Source of the DNA: Zygophlyctis sp. KS116
Lineage: Eukaryota > Chytridiomycota
DNA: 64,000 nt
Direction: 5' to 3'
NCBI GenBank assembly: GCA_054661495.1
Contig: BAAFSQ010000019.1
Span: forward strand, 1 to 64,000
The notes under the pieces are model-generated. The model searched no databases, was not told where the DNA came from, and saw nothing but the letters and a program-made list of their open reading frames with translations. Both the position numbers and the translations under genes were made by a program. The number at the start of each line of letters is the position of its first letter. Position 1 is the first letter of the stretch. Below are positions 23,401-33,768 of the stretch, piece after piece.

Positions 23401-25020
23401 GATTTCTTGAGCAATCATTTCACGAGCAGCTGTTTTTAAAAATCATTAAATTACCTGCCAAGACTTTTTCTGTATTGGGAAACAAAGTACAAACATAATT
23501 TTCAGCAGCCTCTTCCGGAGTGATTGAAGGATCTTCAGGAAAATGCAGTGATTGTCGGGTTATCAAACTCTGTGAATATTTTTTAAGATCGACGCCAAAC
23601 ATTTTGGCAAGATTGCCCAAATTATTTCTTTTCGCACCTTCATACGCCACTCGCCAGCCTGGTTTCTTAAACATGCGGGATTTTTGAACGTCTGATTCTG
23701 CCAAATCTAGCCCATAATGAATCTGAAGATATAGCTGCATATCTGCAATTTCATCTAGTGTTGATGCTTTTTCAATCTGATCATTTGCATAATTATCTTG
23801 TGCCGCACCTTGAGACTTTTTTTGAATATCTTCAAAAGATGCTTTTAAACTTTTTCGCTTCATTTCAATTGTTAAAAATGCCTCATCCAAATCATAAATA
23901 GTCCAGAGATCTGCAGGGTCCAAACACTGCATAAAATAATCTTTTCGATGGGTAGCAATAAACGGAACTTCTAATTGTTCGATTCTTATAAATTTCAATA
24001 CATCTAGAATCACTTTCAAAATCTGACTATTTGCAGCTGATGGTTGTAAAGTTTCATCTCTTTTCAACAGTCGAGCAATATAAATAGACTCTCTAGTCAA
24101 TTGACCTTCATCAGGAGGTGGGAAATTTTTCCGATCAACTTGATATCGTTCTGGAATATCTACACTTCTAATGATTTCATCTTCTTCTGTCAACATCTTT
24201 TGAGCAATCACTCCTGGCTCATAAAGATCCTTTAATTTAACTTCTTTTGCCTTTTTAATTTGTAAAGAATCTTGAGATTCACCAACAGCATCATCATGAA
24301 CAAAATTATCCTAAAATTTAAAAAGAATAAATTACAGGATCTAAAGCATATTCATAGTCCATACCATCTCCAAAAAGTTCCACAATTTCAGCCCAAGCTC
24401 TAAAATTTAAATATTTTAAAAAAAATACTCATCAGAGACCCCATAGTCTGCACCTTTATTCCCCATGAATTCCAACCGTTCCCTTCTTTTCCTAGCACGT
24501 TCTCTTCTACTAGCCTCATCTTCATCATCATCAATAACAAAATCATCCATATAATCATCTGGCTCATATAATTCTCTCGAATCAAAACCTTCAACCTGAC
24601 CCTCCTCTTCTTGCTCCTGATCATGAAAGAGAGCAGCAAGATCTTTTTCCTGATCCATCTTCTTTCGCAAACGTTTAAACTAGAATTTAAAACCTATAAA
24701 TACTTTTTTAGACGATGCCCCAATATTTTCATTAATCAAATCTAAATCATCGTCTTCCAGTCCCTCAGACTCTGCATCTGATTGCCTTTCTACAATAAGT
24801 TTTAAATTCTTTACCTGATCTTGATCTCTTTCGCACAACCTCGTCCTCCTCATCATCATCAGCAATAAACTTCTTATCAGCCTCTGTGGGTTCTTCTTCC
24901 AGCTCATCATCCTCCTCATCATCAGAGTATACCTAGTATTACGAATGTATATCATACACCCATTTTATTTGACGATGGCTTTAGTACATCTTCGCCTTCC
25001 GAATCAGACATTTTTGACAT
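20492..25020 (-). CDS. SPT6: SPT6 transcription elongation factor / histone chaperone
   Basis: Travels with RNA polymerase II and handles nucleosomes. Thirteen exons in transcript order: 25020-24958, 24932-24815, 24789-24704, 24679-24429, 24399-24336, 24310-23455, 23429-23284, 23254-22931, 22904-22353, 22326-22265, 22238-22124, 22094-21107, 21081-20492; 1,404 residues. Order of domains: acidic N-terminus (VYSDDEEDDELEEEPTEADK), helix-turn-helix core (EGQLTRESIYIARLL), YqgF-like domain (VIVLAGFHPGIL), HhH motif (FVSGLGPRKASAII), the death-like region and S1 fold (LHVGSLVNVNIQKVKDRFIF), then tandem SH2 (GEIVVRPSTKGNDHISITWK) that binds phosphorylated polymerase linker. Introns are 24-29 bases. 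A second ATG at 25009-25011 is an alternative start. Confidence 0.96.
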
Positions 25021-25127
25021 TCCTCCACACAAACGCTCAGCCTATGTATGAATAGCGACCTATTGAAGATACAAACGCAGGTGTATGGCAAGTGTTAAAC
25101 ATTCCGTACCTGTGGCTGAAATATTAA

Positions 25128-26807
25128 ATGTCCCTATTCAATAGGAGAATCTTAAAATCTCTTGTAGCTGCATTTATTGCAATGATTGGACTAATAATCA
25201 TTTATTCCGTTGCGATAAAATACTCGCAAAATGTAAAAGTTTTGAAAAATGAATTATTTTTACAGAATCAAACTGATGGACTGGAAGAGAGGAAAAGGAT
25301 TATAGGTTTGCTCAGGCATGCTTGGGATGGATACGAAAAATATGCTTTTGGAGCGGATATGCTGTTGCCGATAAGTAAAAGTAAGGAAGAGTGGTTCGGA
25401 TTAGGTCTTAGTATATTGGACACCCTGGACACTGCATTGATAATGGGACAGGAGGATATCTACCAGAAATGTCGTACATGGATAAAAAATGAATTTAAAA
25501 TTGATGCAGAAAAATATACTATTTCTATATTTGAAACTAATATAAGAATAGTTGGAGGTTTCTTATCAACATATTCTCTCACAAAAGATAAACTATTTTT
25601 GGAAAAAGCAAAACAGGTTTTTATTAAGTTTTAAAATTATAGACGGCAGATAAATTACTTGAATATTTTCATCCAGTGTCTGGTATACCAAGTATGTATA
25701 TGGAAAGTCTTCAACGGAGGGGTAGTACGACTTTAGCAGATGCGGGAAGTTTATCTCTTACTTTTAAATACTTGTCTTATGTAACAGGGGATCCAAAGTA
25801 TTGGAATGCAGTCACCAAAATCTCGAAAAAATTTTATCCGAGTCTTTTGAATCAAGGGGTCTTGGGTTCACAAGTTGATGTAGAGTCTGGAAATATTTAT
25901 GGTACTCCAACTATAGGCCCTGGGGCGGATTCTTACTATGAATATCTTGCAAAACAGTATATTCAGACTAATAGAGTTGAAGAGGGGTTTCCTCCTCAAT
26001 GGGAAGTTTTGATGAAGAGTATCCGTTCATCATTAAAGACAAGCGCAAAAGGGCATTTTATGTTTGTAGATGGAGGTTATGGTCTAACGTGTCATCTTGA
26101 TTGTTTTTTAGCTGGTACTATTGGTCTATATGCCATTCAAGGTGCAAGAAATTCGAATTCTCTTAAATTAACAAGTGGACAATTACAAGATATCGATTTA
26201 GCTGAAGAATTGACCAGAGGTTGCTACGAATTATATCATCAGACCAAAACTCATCTTTCTCCTGAAATAGTTTACTGGAACTATGATGTAGAGGATTCTG
26301 AGCCTCTTACAGCTCATAAAACACCGCAAAAAAGTACTGCTAAATCAACATACTCTCTTTACAAAGGAACAGTTTCTAGACTTTCACCATTCGATTCTTT
26401 TACATCTGGAGATTTTAAAATTAAAGATTCACGTTATATTCATCGTCCTGAAACTATGGAATCATTATTTTACATGTACAGAATAACTGGCAAGCAGATG
26501 TATAGAGACATGGGATGGGAAATATTTTTAGCCTATGAAAAGTATTTAAAAACTGATGATGCAGGCTATGCAGGACTGGTATTTTTTTTTAAAAACTAAC
26601 ATTAAGGATGATGTTGATGACACAAACTCGTCAAAAATTGATAAGATGGAATCCTTCCTATTTGGGGAATTCATAAAATATCTTTACTTACTGTTTTGCG
26701 ATGAATCGGTAATACCATTGGATAAGTATGTATTTAATACAGAGGCACACCCCCTCCCAATATTCAATGTAACAGCTGAATTTAGAAAAATGGTTGACTG
26801 GCTATAA
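25128..26807 (+). CDS. MNS1: class I alpha-1,2-mannosidase (GH47), type II membrane protein
   Basis: Removes alpha-1,2-linked mannose from N-glycans in the ER or Golgi. Exons 25128-25616, 25643-26578, 26607-26807 (introns 26 and 28 bases) give 541 residues. A short cytosolic tail and one membrane helix ([20 protein letters not shown], about residues 11-30) precede the GH47 domain. Family blocks: [92 protein letters not shown] and the calcium-binding TEAH motif near the end ([10 protein letters not shown]). These carry the catalytic acids and the Thr of the calcium site. A second, EDEM-type GH47 gene lies at 48948. Confidence 0.95.
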
Positions 26808-26899
26808 TTTTGTTAAATTTTGAAAAAACTAGAAAATAAATATTCATTTGGTTATAAGCTATGTAAATCGACCACTTTATCTTGTTCCTAGTATAGCGT

Positions 26900-27493
26900 T
26901 CAGACTTTTTTAGCTATTTGAATTGCACCCTTACAACCATTCTGAATAATCTGTTCTGATATATTTGCCACAATGCAACCTCCATCATTTCCCTGGCTTG
27001 CAATTTCGCGGTGAGAATCTTCTTCATCTCTACACTTTTTTATAGCCTTTATTAGTGGCTCAAGTTCAGCATCTTTTTCATTGAGTAACTGCCTAATTTG
27101 ACTATCCCATTAATTTACTAATACTTACTCATTATAATGCTCCACAATAACCTTTTCAACCGCTCTCGTACCCAAGAATGCACCACTTAATCCAAAACTT
27201 GCAGTCACGTGACCTAAAGCATATCCGAGAGTAGCCCATAAAGGATTTAGTAATGATGGCCTAACTCTATTTTGTATCATTAGCTGATTGAATAATTTTA
27301 AATGCTCTTCTTCATGTCCCTTCATTTCCTCTTTTTTAATTTATGCAAGTACCTTTGCAAGAGATTGATTTTCCCCTTTTAAAACATTGGCTTGAGCCTC
27401 GTACATATTAACGGCGGCGAGTTCTCCGGCATAGTTTACTCTAAGCATTGATTCTAGACAAATCTTTTTCCTTGCTTGAGGGAATTTGAACAT
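26900..27493 (-). CDS. COQ7: COQ7, 5-demethoxyubiquinone hydroxylase
   Basis: Di-iron enzyme of ubiquinone synthesis at the mitochondrial inner membrane. Exons in transcript order: 27493-27353, 27328-27129, 27101-26900 (introns 24 and 27 bases); 180 residues. Ferritin-like iron ligands are present: RVNYAGELAAVNMYEAQ (first Glu), KGHEEEHLKLF (E-x-x-H), the central EKVIVEHYND glutamate and DEEDSH near the end. The closing GCKGAIQIAKKV matches the family C-terminus. A short basic leader (MFKFPQARKKICLESM) could serve as a mitochondrial signal. The start codon lies only 42 bp from that of divergent DOHH. Confidence 0.93.
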
Positions 27494-27535
27494 GGTTGTA
27501 CAAGTAAATCTTATCGCCCTAAATCTTCAAGAAGA
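27494..27535. promoter_or_regulatory. 42-bp spacer between divergent COQ7 and DOHH starts
   Basis: Both ATGs flank this 42-bp segment. The promoters and 5' leaders must overlap the opposite gene or be extremely short. An in-frame TTG at 27476 extends the DOHH frame leftwards, but the ATG at 27536 fits the protein start better. Confidence 0.5.
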
Positions 27536-28421
27536 ATGACCATTGATCATTATCAGATCCTCTCGGACCCTGAATCTCAACTACCTCTAAGATTTAGATC
27601 TCTGTTTGCACTTAAATCATTGTATGGCTATGATGCAGCCTTGGGAATTGCAGAGTCCCTTTTAAAGTCTTTGGATAATGTTTTATTATGTCATGAGATG
27701 GCATATGTTTTAGGACAGATTGGAAATCCGATCGTCTGTCCGATACTTTCTCAAGTCTTAAGGGATGAATCGGCAGACTCTATGATAAGACATGAGGCAG
27801 CCGAAGCTTTAGGAGCAATTGGTTCAAAAGAATCTATTCCTATATTGACAGAATTCGCTAATCATTCTTGTTTAGAAATTAGTCAGACTTGTCAATTAGC
27901 ATTAGATCTTTTAAAACATAATTCATCAAATCCTAAAAAATTCAACAAGAAATATGATAGTACTGATCCTGCTCCTCCTTTGGAAATTAATGATATTACT
28001 AAATTAGAAAAAGAATTGATGGATTCTAGTAAAAGTTTATTTTCAAGATATAGATGTATGTTTTCTCTTCGAGATATAGGAACAGATGAAGCAGTCAATG
28101 TAATAATTTTAGAATTTTTAAAGAAAATAGGCTCTTGGGAAAGGATTTCAAGATAAATCAGCCTTGTTTAGACATGAAATTGCATATGTTTTTGGACAAT
28201 TACAATCACCAGCATCAATTCCTTTTTTAATTCCAGTTTTGGAAAATAAAGAAGAACATGCCATGGTCCGACATGAAGCTGCAGAAGCTTTAGGATCTAT
28301 AGGAACTACAGAGTGTATCGAGACTTTGGAATTATACTCAAAGGATTTACAAGTAGTTGTAGCAGAGAGTTGCATGGTTGGATTGGATATGGCAACTGCT
28401 GAATTTGTTCCATTGAATTAG
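27536..28421 (+). CDS. DOHH: deoxyhypusine hydroxylase (HEAT-repeat di-iron enzyme)
   Basis: Completes hypusine formation on eIF5A. Exons 27536-28099 and 28131-28421 (31-base intron) give 284 residues. Eight HEAT-like repeats form two halves. The four His-Glu metal motifs are all present: LCHEMAY (H53-E54), IRHEAAE (H86-E87), FRHEIAY (H203-E204) and VRHEAAE (H236-E237). The intron falls between halves; reading through it destroys the third motif, so splicing is well supported. Length matches the family (about 300). Confidence 0.96.
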
Positions 28422-28436
28422 GGAAATTTTACATAA

Positions 28437-28636
28437 ATCTATAATCTAGAAATTTATGTATTGACTGTTGAGAATATTATTAAGCAAAATGGCGCCTTTA
28501 GTGTCGTCTGCACTATAAATGACTTTAAGGGTACCAAATTCAGCAGGATGTCCATACAGACTTTTCCAAAATAACAATTAATGCAATCTCTAAAGATGGC
28601 ATTGTAACATTTAACGTGTTGGTTGATGAAATTTAA
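28437..28636 (+). other. unresolved coding-like segment
   Basis: Splicing 28437-28500 to 28530-28636 with a 29-base GT-AG intron joins an open frame reading NGAFRYQIQQDVHTDFSKIT, continuing to a stop at 28634-28636. The second part looks like genuine protein (alternating strands, ending FNVLVDEI). No ATG exists in frame before a stop at 28434, so the 5' end is missing. It may be the last exons of a small gene overlapping DOHH, or a remnant. A 80-residue minus-strand frame here (28454-28696) looks less protein-like. Confidence 0.25.
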
Positions 28637-28683
28637 GCTTTTTAACAAATTTTTTTCTATTTTCCGAAAATATTCGCGTTTTA

Positions 28684-31432
28684 ATGAAAGTCTCAAACGG
28701 AATCTATGGTAAACTAACAGTCATTAGAGCCAATGGTGACGATGCAAACTTTTTCCCATTGAATGAATTAGAAAATACGCTAGGAAGAGACCCTGCATGC
28801 CTTGTGCATTTGCGGTCATGGGATATTTCAAGAATTCATGCAAGAATTGTTTTTAATGCTGAAACTAGAGAGGTAAATTCCAATATTTATATCAGGCGAC
28901 CATCATTGACTCTAGTGTTAATGGTACAATTCTAAATGAACAAGAGTTAACGGAGCCGACGACGTTGAAGAGTAATGATGTAATTCAGATGGGGCAAAGA
29001 TCTTTTAGATTTGAAAAGGCAGATCCTGTATGGCTATTTATTCTTATTTTAGATTTCTGCGAGTAAAATGGTGTCTATTAAACAAAAATTGAAAAATTCT
29101 CCTGGATACTTTAAAAAACAAGAGTCTATAGTAGAATTACCACCAACACCAAAAAAAGCAAAAACGGGTAGTATGTCTATGAAGAAAATGCTTTTTAAAG
29201 ATTTGATTTCCGCAAAGTATGCAGAAAAAGATCTCTTAAAAGATACTCAATTGGATAATAGTACAAAGTCAAGTGTGGAAACTAGTCCGTTTCATTCAAA
29301 TGTTCAAACTCCAGTCGAAAGTCCGACGTCTGACCACAAAGTAGGGCTAGGTGAGGCTAGTATTATTGATGATACAGCTCAAAGAGTAAAAGTTACACCA
29401 AAATCGGCCCCAAGAACAATGGTTGGAAAAGTATCGCCCTTTAAAAAATCATTTAGTGTTGCAAATACTCCAAAAGGAGCCATGGATTTCCTGAAACAAT
29501 TAAAGGATTCCAAAAAGATTGTAAAGAATTCACCAAAAGTTATAATGACGACTCCAAGATCTTCAAACACGGCTCGAAAAGGTTCTACGCCAAGCTCTTC
29601 TCTTTCTATAAAGCATGCAAGCATTAGAAAATCTGTCTCTGCTTTTCAATCGGTAGCTAAATCTGCCAAAAAGCAGCCATCAATATTGGATGCGAGTAAA
29701 GATGTCTTTTTTGAGCAAATTCAAGGATTTGTAGGATATTCAAAGGTTCCAGCATCCGAAAAGTCTTGTGGGAAAGTTAGTCCTGAATTAGAAAGTAATA
29801 GGCGTAGAAGCGTGACTTTTGGTCCACCTGTATGTTTTATTTTTCTTATAGATTAGTTGGAGCCTGAAATTTTTGATAAAAGAAATGCTCCTTCTTCTCC
29901 TCTTACTCGTGGAGATCCGGCTCCCCAGTTTAGCTCAAAGGATGGGACACCAATTCACAAATCTATTCTGAAATACTCTGTAGAGGAAAACTTATCGGTG
30001 AAAAGCAAAAAGTCAAATAGAGTCTCAAAATTGTACACTGCTGAAGTATTTAACTCCAGTCCCCTCTCCATAAGTACAGAATTGAAACCAAGAATGGGTG
30101 ACAGTATTCAAATGCAGAAATCATCAGAAACTCACTCTGAAGAAAAATATTTGCCATTGGCAGATTGTGATATTCATGACGGCTTGGAAGATGTTGAGGA
30201 CAATAATGAATATGATCTCCCTTTAGAATTAGAAATGGCTAAACCTAAAAAGGAGAATGTTATAATAACTAATTATTCGGGAATGAAGCAACTGTTAAAG
30301 ACCCCTATGGCGTTTCATCAAAAAGATGCTGATCTTTCTGGTTTGTCATCACTTTTTGATTCTCCCAAACCCATTGTACCAAAGATTAACTCTCCAGTCG
30401 TTTCTAAAGGATCAGAATCTCCTATTTTATATAGTGGAGTGCGCAAACTCGTTCAGACACCAAAGCCCGATCTACCAGTATCTTATCTTGGAATCAAAGA
30501 GCTTGTGAAAACACCTCAACATGCCTCTATTGTATCTCTAGTTGGAGTCAAAGAGTTGGTTCAAACTCCCAAGGATGGTGACGTGATATCTCTTGTAGGA
30601 CTTAAAGAAATGGTCAAAACACCAAAGCCAGCTCATATCACCTCTCTTGATGGCGTAAAGGAGCTTTTGGAAACTCCTTCAGTTTCCAATAAGAGTTTAA
30701 CCGTGGAAAGCCAAGACAAACCTACAGTTTCTAAATCTATAAAGTCTACACAAGCAGTTAAACCAAGGGAATCAATCCCTTCTACCTTTGAAAAAACTCA
30801 GATGCCTACGGATCCCGAGCCTTTAATTCATCCCGCCCCAACAAGAATGACCCGATGCCGAGTCAAGGCAATAATTGAAAACCAGGAAAAAGACAAGGAA
30901 GAAAAGGAAAAAGAGCAAGACATGCAAGTTTTAGAAAAGACTGTCAAGGTAATTTATTATAAACTAATCCCAGCCATCTAAACTTAAAGTCCCAAAGGAC
31001 CTTAGTATTCCTGCGTCATCATTTTATGGCACAGCAAAAAGCACTGATATATTAGGGCAGACTAAAGATCCGATAATTATTGTCAAGGACAAGCCCAAAG
31101 ATCCCATAATTATTGTCAAGGACAAGCCCAAAGATGAGACCATTAAAAAAAGAACCAAGAAGGAATCTAAAATCCCTTGTGCTCCTAGTATCAAAAAAGT
31201 AGAAGATGTAATTGAAAACCAATCTGAACCTAATTTAACAAGACGTACTACAAGAAGAGCACGTGTTTTACAAGAATCTAATGAAATTGCAAAAGACCTA
31301 TCTTTGCCTGATAAGCAGACTCTAGCAGAAGATCCTGTAGATAAAACGTCTGTAGTAGTAGAAGAAGAAGTCAAATCGCGTAAACGCAAATCGCCAGAAA
31401 ACAGCGTGCGACGATCATTACGCCATCGTTAA
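28684..31432 (+). CDS. MKI67: Ki-67-like chromosome-periphery protein (FHA, PP1 docking, KELVxTP repeats)
   Basis: Exons 28684-28872, 28896-29027, 29053-29829, 29857-30948, 30974-31432 (introns 23-27 bases) encode 882 residues. Residues 1-107 are an FHA domain (LGRDPACLVHLRSWDISRIH; SNDVIQMGQRSFRFE). The middle is Ser/Lys-rich with many S/T-P sites. At about residues 357-390 a PP1-docking block reads RRRSVTFGPP then LEPEIFDKRNAPSSPLTRGD, the same RVxF plus downstream layout as vertebrate Ki-67 and RepoMan. From about residue 508, and then as five 18-residue tandem units at 560-649, comes the core G-[VIL]-[KR]-[EK]-[LM]-[LV]-[QKE]-TP, matching the Ki-67 KELFQTP repeat. The basic tail (TRRTTRRARVLQ and VRRSLRHR) resembles the Ki-67 LR chromatin-binding end. 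Vertebrate Ki-67 is over three times longer. Confidence 0.75.
30436..30705 (+). repeat. 54-bp (18-residue) tandem coding repeats in the Ki-67-like gene
   Basis: Five consecutive units start at 30436, 30490, 30544, 30598 and 30652, each 54 bases. Examples: GVRKLVQTPKPDLPVSYL, GIKELVKTPQHASIVSLV, GVKELVQTPKDGDVISLV. Each holds one TP dipeptide, a possible CDK site. A related isolated unit begins at 30280 (GMKQLLKTP). Confidence 0.85.
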
Positions 31433-31439
31433 GATTAAT

Positions 31440-32070
31440 ATGAGTTCTACAATTGTTTATAACCAATGCATGAAGAAGTTGGATGAGTTGAAGAATCTAT
31501 TAGAAGAGAATGCATCTATTCCTATTGCCACTGCCTCCCTTGATTCTTTACAGCAGAGTATTGGAGATTTACAAAAGTTTGCCAAGAGTGAAGTCGATGC
31601 ATCAAGGAGAGAAATTGGACTTTTAAGAGTCAAGAAATTACAACAGGAAGCTGGAGTCTTGCAAGAATCAATCAATTTATTAAAAGCCAAAGCCCAAGAG
31701 CGAATATCACTGGAACGGAATAGTCTTTTGGGTAAATTTGAAGAGTCTCCATCAACCATTCTTGATATTGATTATTTTAACAAGGAATCTGGAATCCTTG
31801 ATGCATCTGGAGACAGAATAGAAGAATTTATTGGACTAGGAAAGACTGCATTACAAGATTTATACGAACAAAGGAGCATGTTAAAAGTAATTTTAGTTTT
31901 TAAAGGAATAGTCTACTAGAAGAAGACTACTGGATGCTGCTCATACACTTGGACTATCAGGGTCTGTTATAAGATTTATAGAACAAAGGACAAGAACAGA
32001 TCAGTATATATTATGGGGAGGTATTTTAGTTTGTATCAGTATTATGGTTTTAATAGTTTATTATTTCTAA
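31440..32070 (+). CDS. GOSR2: membrin/Bos1-type Golgi Qb-SNARE
   Basis: ER-Golgi vesicle fusion SNARE. Exons 31440-31886 and 31912-32070 (25-base intron) give 201 residues. N-terminal helices (about residues 5-90) are followed by the SNARE motif (GDRIEEFIGLGKTALQDLYE, then RSMLKSTRRRLLDAAHTLGL) and a C-terminal membrane anchor (YILWGGILVCISIMVLIVYY). The phrase ALQDLYEQRSMLK-STRRRLLDAA is typical of membrin and only forms after splicing. The start is 7 bp beyond the stop of the Ki-67-like gene on the same strand. Confidence 0.9.
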
Positions 32071-32113
32071 TATGTAATACAGTTTGAGTTTTTAGAAAAT
32101 TTGATTGTGGAAA

Positions 32114-33611
32114 ATGGAAAAATCTCTACTCAAACTACAAGAGAAATTAAAGTCATTCAAGAGATCTAGATTCTCACAGTCTTCTTTAGAAATCTCTAAA
32201 AAGATTACAAAACAAAAAATAGTGTCTCAAGAGAGAATAAATCTATTAACAAGGGATTATTTAATAATTAATGAAAAAAAAACTTTAAAAAAAAGAGTTT
32301 TATCAGATATTCTAAAGCATTTATCTTGGGTATCAAGTCAAATTTCTAAAAATTCTGCAAAAATTAAATATAAAAATGTGGAAATTAGAGATCAGGGATT
32401 TACAAAACCAAAAGTTCTCATCATTACACCTTTGAAATCTACTGCTTACTCTATTATTCAAGATTTAATTTCTATTTACTCTAAACAGTCAGAGTCTTCT
32501 CCTGAAATTAGGTTTAGGAGCAGGTTTGAAGAGGAATATTCAGCCCCAGAAGAACCCCTAAAAGGAGATAAACCACGTGACTTTGAAGAGGTGTTTGGAG
32601 GAAACAATGATGACTGTTTTAGGATGGGTATCAAGTTTTCAAAAAAAGTTATTGGACTATATTCAAATTTTTATGCTAGTGATCTTATTATAGGGTCTCC
32701 TTTAGGTCTAAGAATGGCTGCATCGTCAAAAGATGATTTAAATTTTGATTTCTTATCAGGAATAGAAATTCTATTTGTGGATCACTCTGAAATTTTGCTC
32801 ATGCAGAATTGGGAACACGTTCTCTTGATTTTTAATAATTTAAATTTGATTCCTAAAGTTGATCATGGAGCGGATTTTTCAAGAATTAGAGACTGGGTTT
32901 TGGATGGTTACTCAAAGTATATGAGACAGACTATTATTTTGTCAAAATATGCTACTCCAGAGCTATCAAATTTAATGAATAATCATTGTTTTAACATTGA
33001 AGGTAAGTATTATTCTCTAAAAATAAGGAAAAGTTCGAAATGTTCAGAGTTTTGATGGTTCAGTACTAGATGTCGTAGGTCAAGTTCCGCAGGTCTTTTA
33101 TCGTTTTAATCCTCTCTCCATTCAGGAAGATCCAGATGCTAGATTCAAATTCTTTTTTGATAAAATTATGTCAAACGTGAAACAATCAGCGCTTTTGCAA
33201 TCTCATACGTTGATTTTCATTCCAAATTATTTTGATTTTACAAGAGTCAGATCTTTTTTCAAGGAAGAAATGATCCCCTTTGCTAAATTGTCTGAATATA
33301 CTTCAAATCCTGACATTTCAAGGGCTCGTGGAGATTTCTTTCATGGTGGAGTTGGGTTCTTGTTAATGACTGAGCGATTTCACTTTTATAAAAGATATCA
33401 GATTCGTGGGATCAAAAATATTATTTTCTATGGCTCTCCTATGCATGATCACTTTTACTCGGAATTAGTTAATTTCATTGAAGATCCGATGGATGCTACA
33501 ATCATGACTATCTATTCACGATATGATAAAATGGCTCTGGAAAGAATTGTGGGTACAAAGAATGTAGAAAGAATGCTTAAGGGGGAAAAAGATTCTTACT
33601 TATATTCCTAA
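32114..33611 (+). CDS. UTP25: UTP25, DEAD-box-like SSU processome factor
   Basis: Nucleolar protein for early 18S rRNA processing, with a degenerate helicase fold. Exons 32114-33002 and 33028-33611 (25-base intron) give 490 residues; yeast Utp25 is about 720, so the acidic N-terminal extension is missing here. Family blocks: RDQGFTKPKVLIITPLKSTA (motif Ia-like), FYASDLIIGSPLGLRMA, IEILFVDHSEILLMQNWEHV (a DEAD-box position altered to VDHSE), RQTIILSKYATPELSNLMNN and, after the intron, SHTLIFIPNYFDFTRVRSFF and RGIKNIIFYGSPMHDHFYSE. Start at ATG 32114; an in-frame TTG at 32105 is not needed. Confidence 0.92.
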
Positions 33612-33768
33612 GATATCAATCTCATAACTGGTTTCATACTTTAGACTTAACTAGATAGTTGCCATAGTAAAAAAGCATTCATTTAATTATTTTTTTCCAA
33701 ATTGATTTTAAGAAGATACCAGGACACGAGATCGCCCAACCGCTTCTTTAGAAATACTTTTTTTAGTT

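Noticed and set aside
28454-28696. Minus-strand 80-residue frame between DOHH and the Ki-67-like gene
   Set aside because: No domain, odd composition, and it runs into the start of the Ki-67-like gene; the plus-strand reading looks more protein-like.
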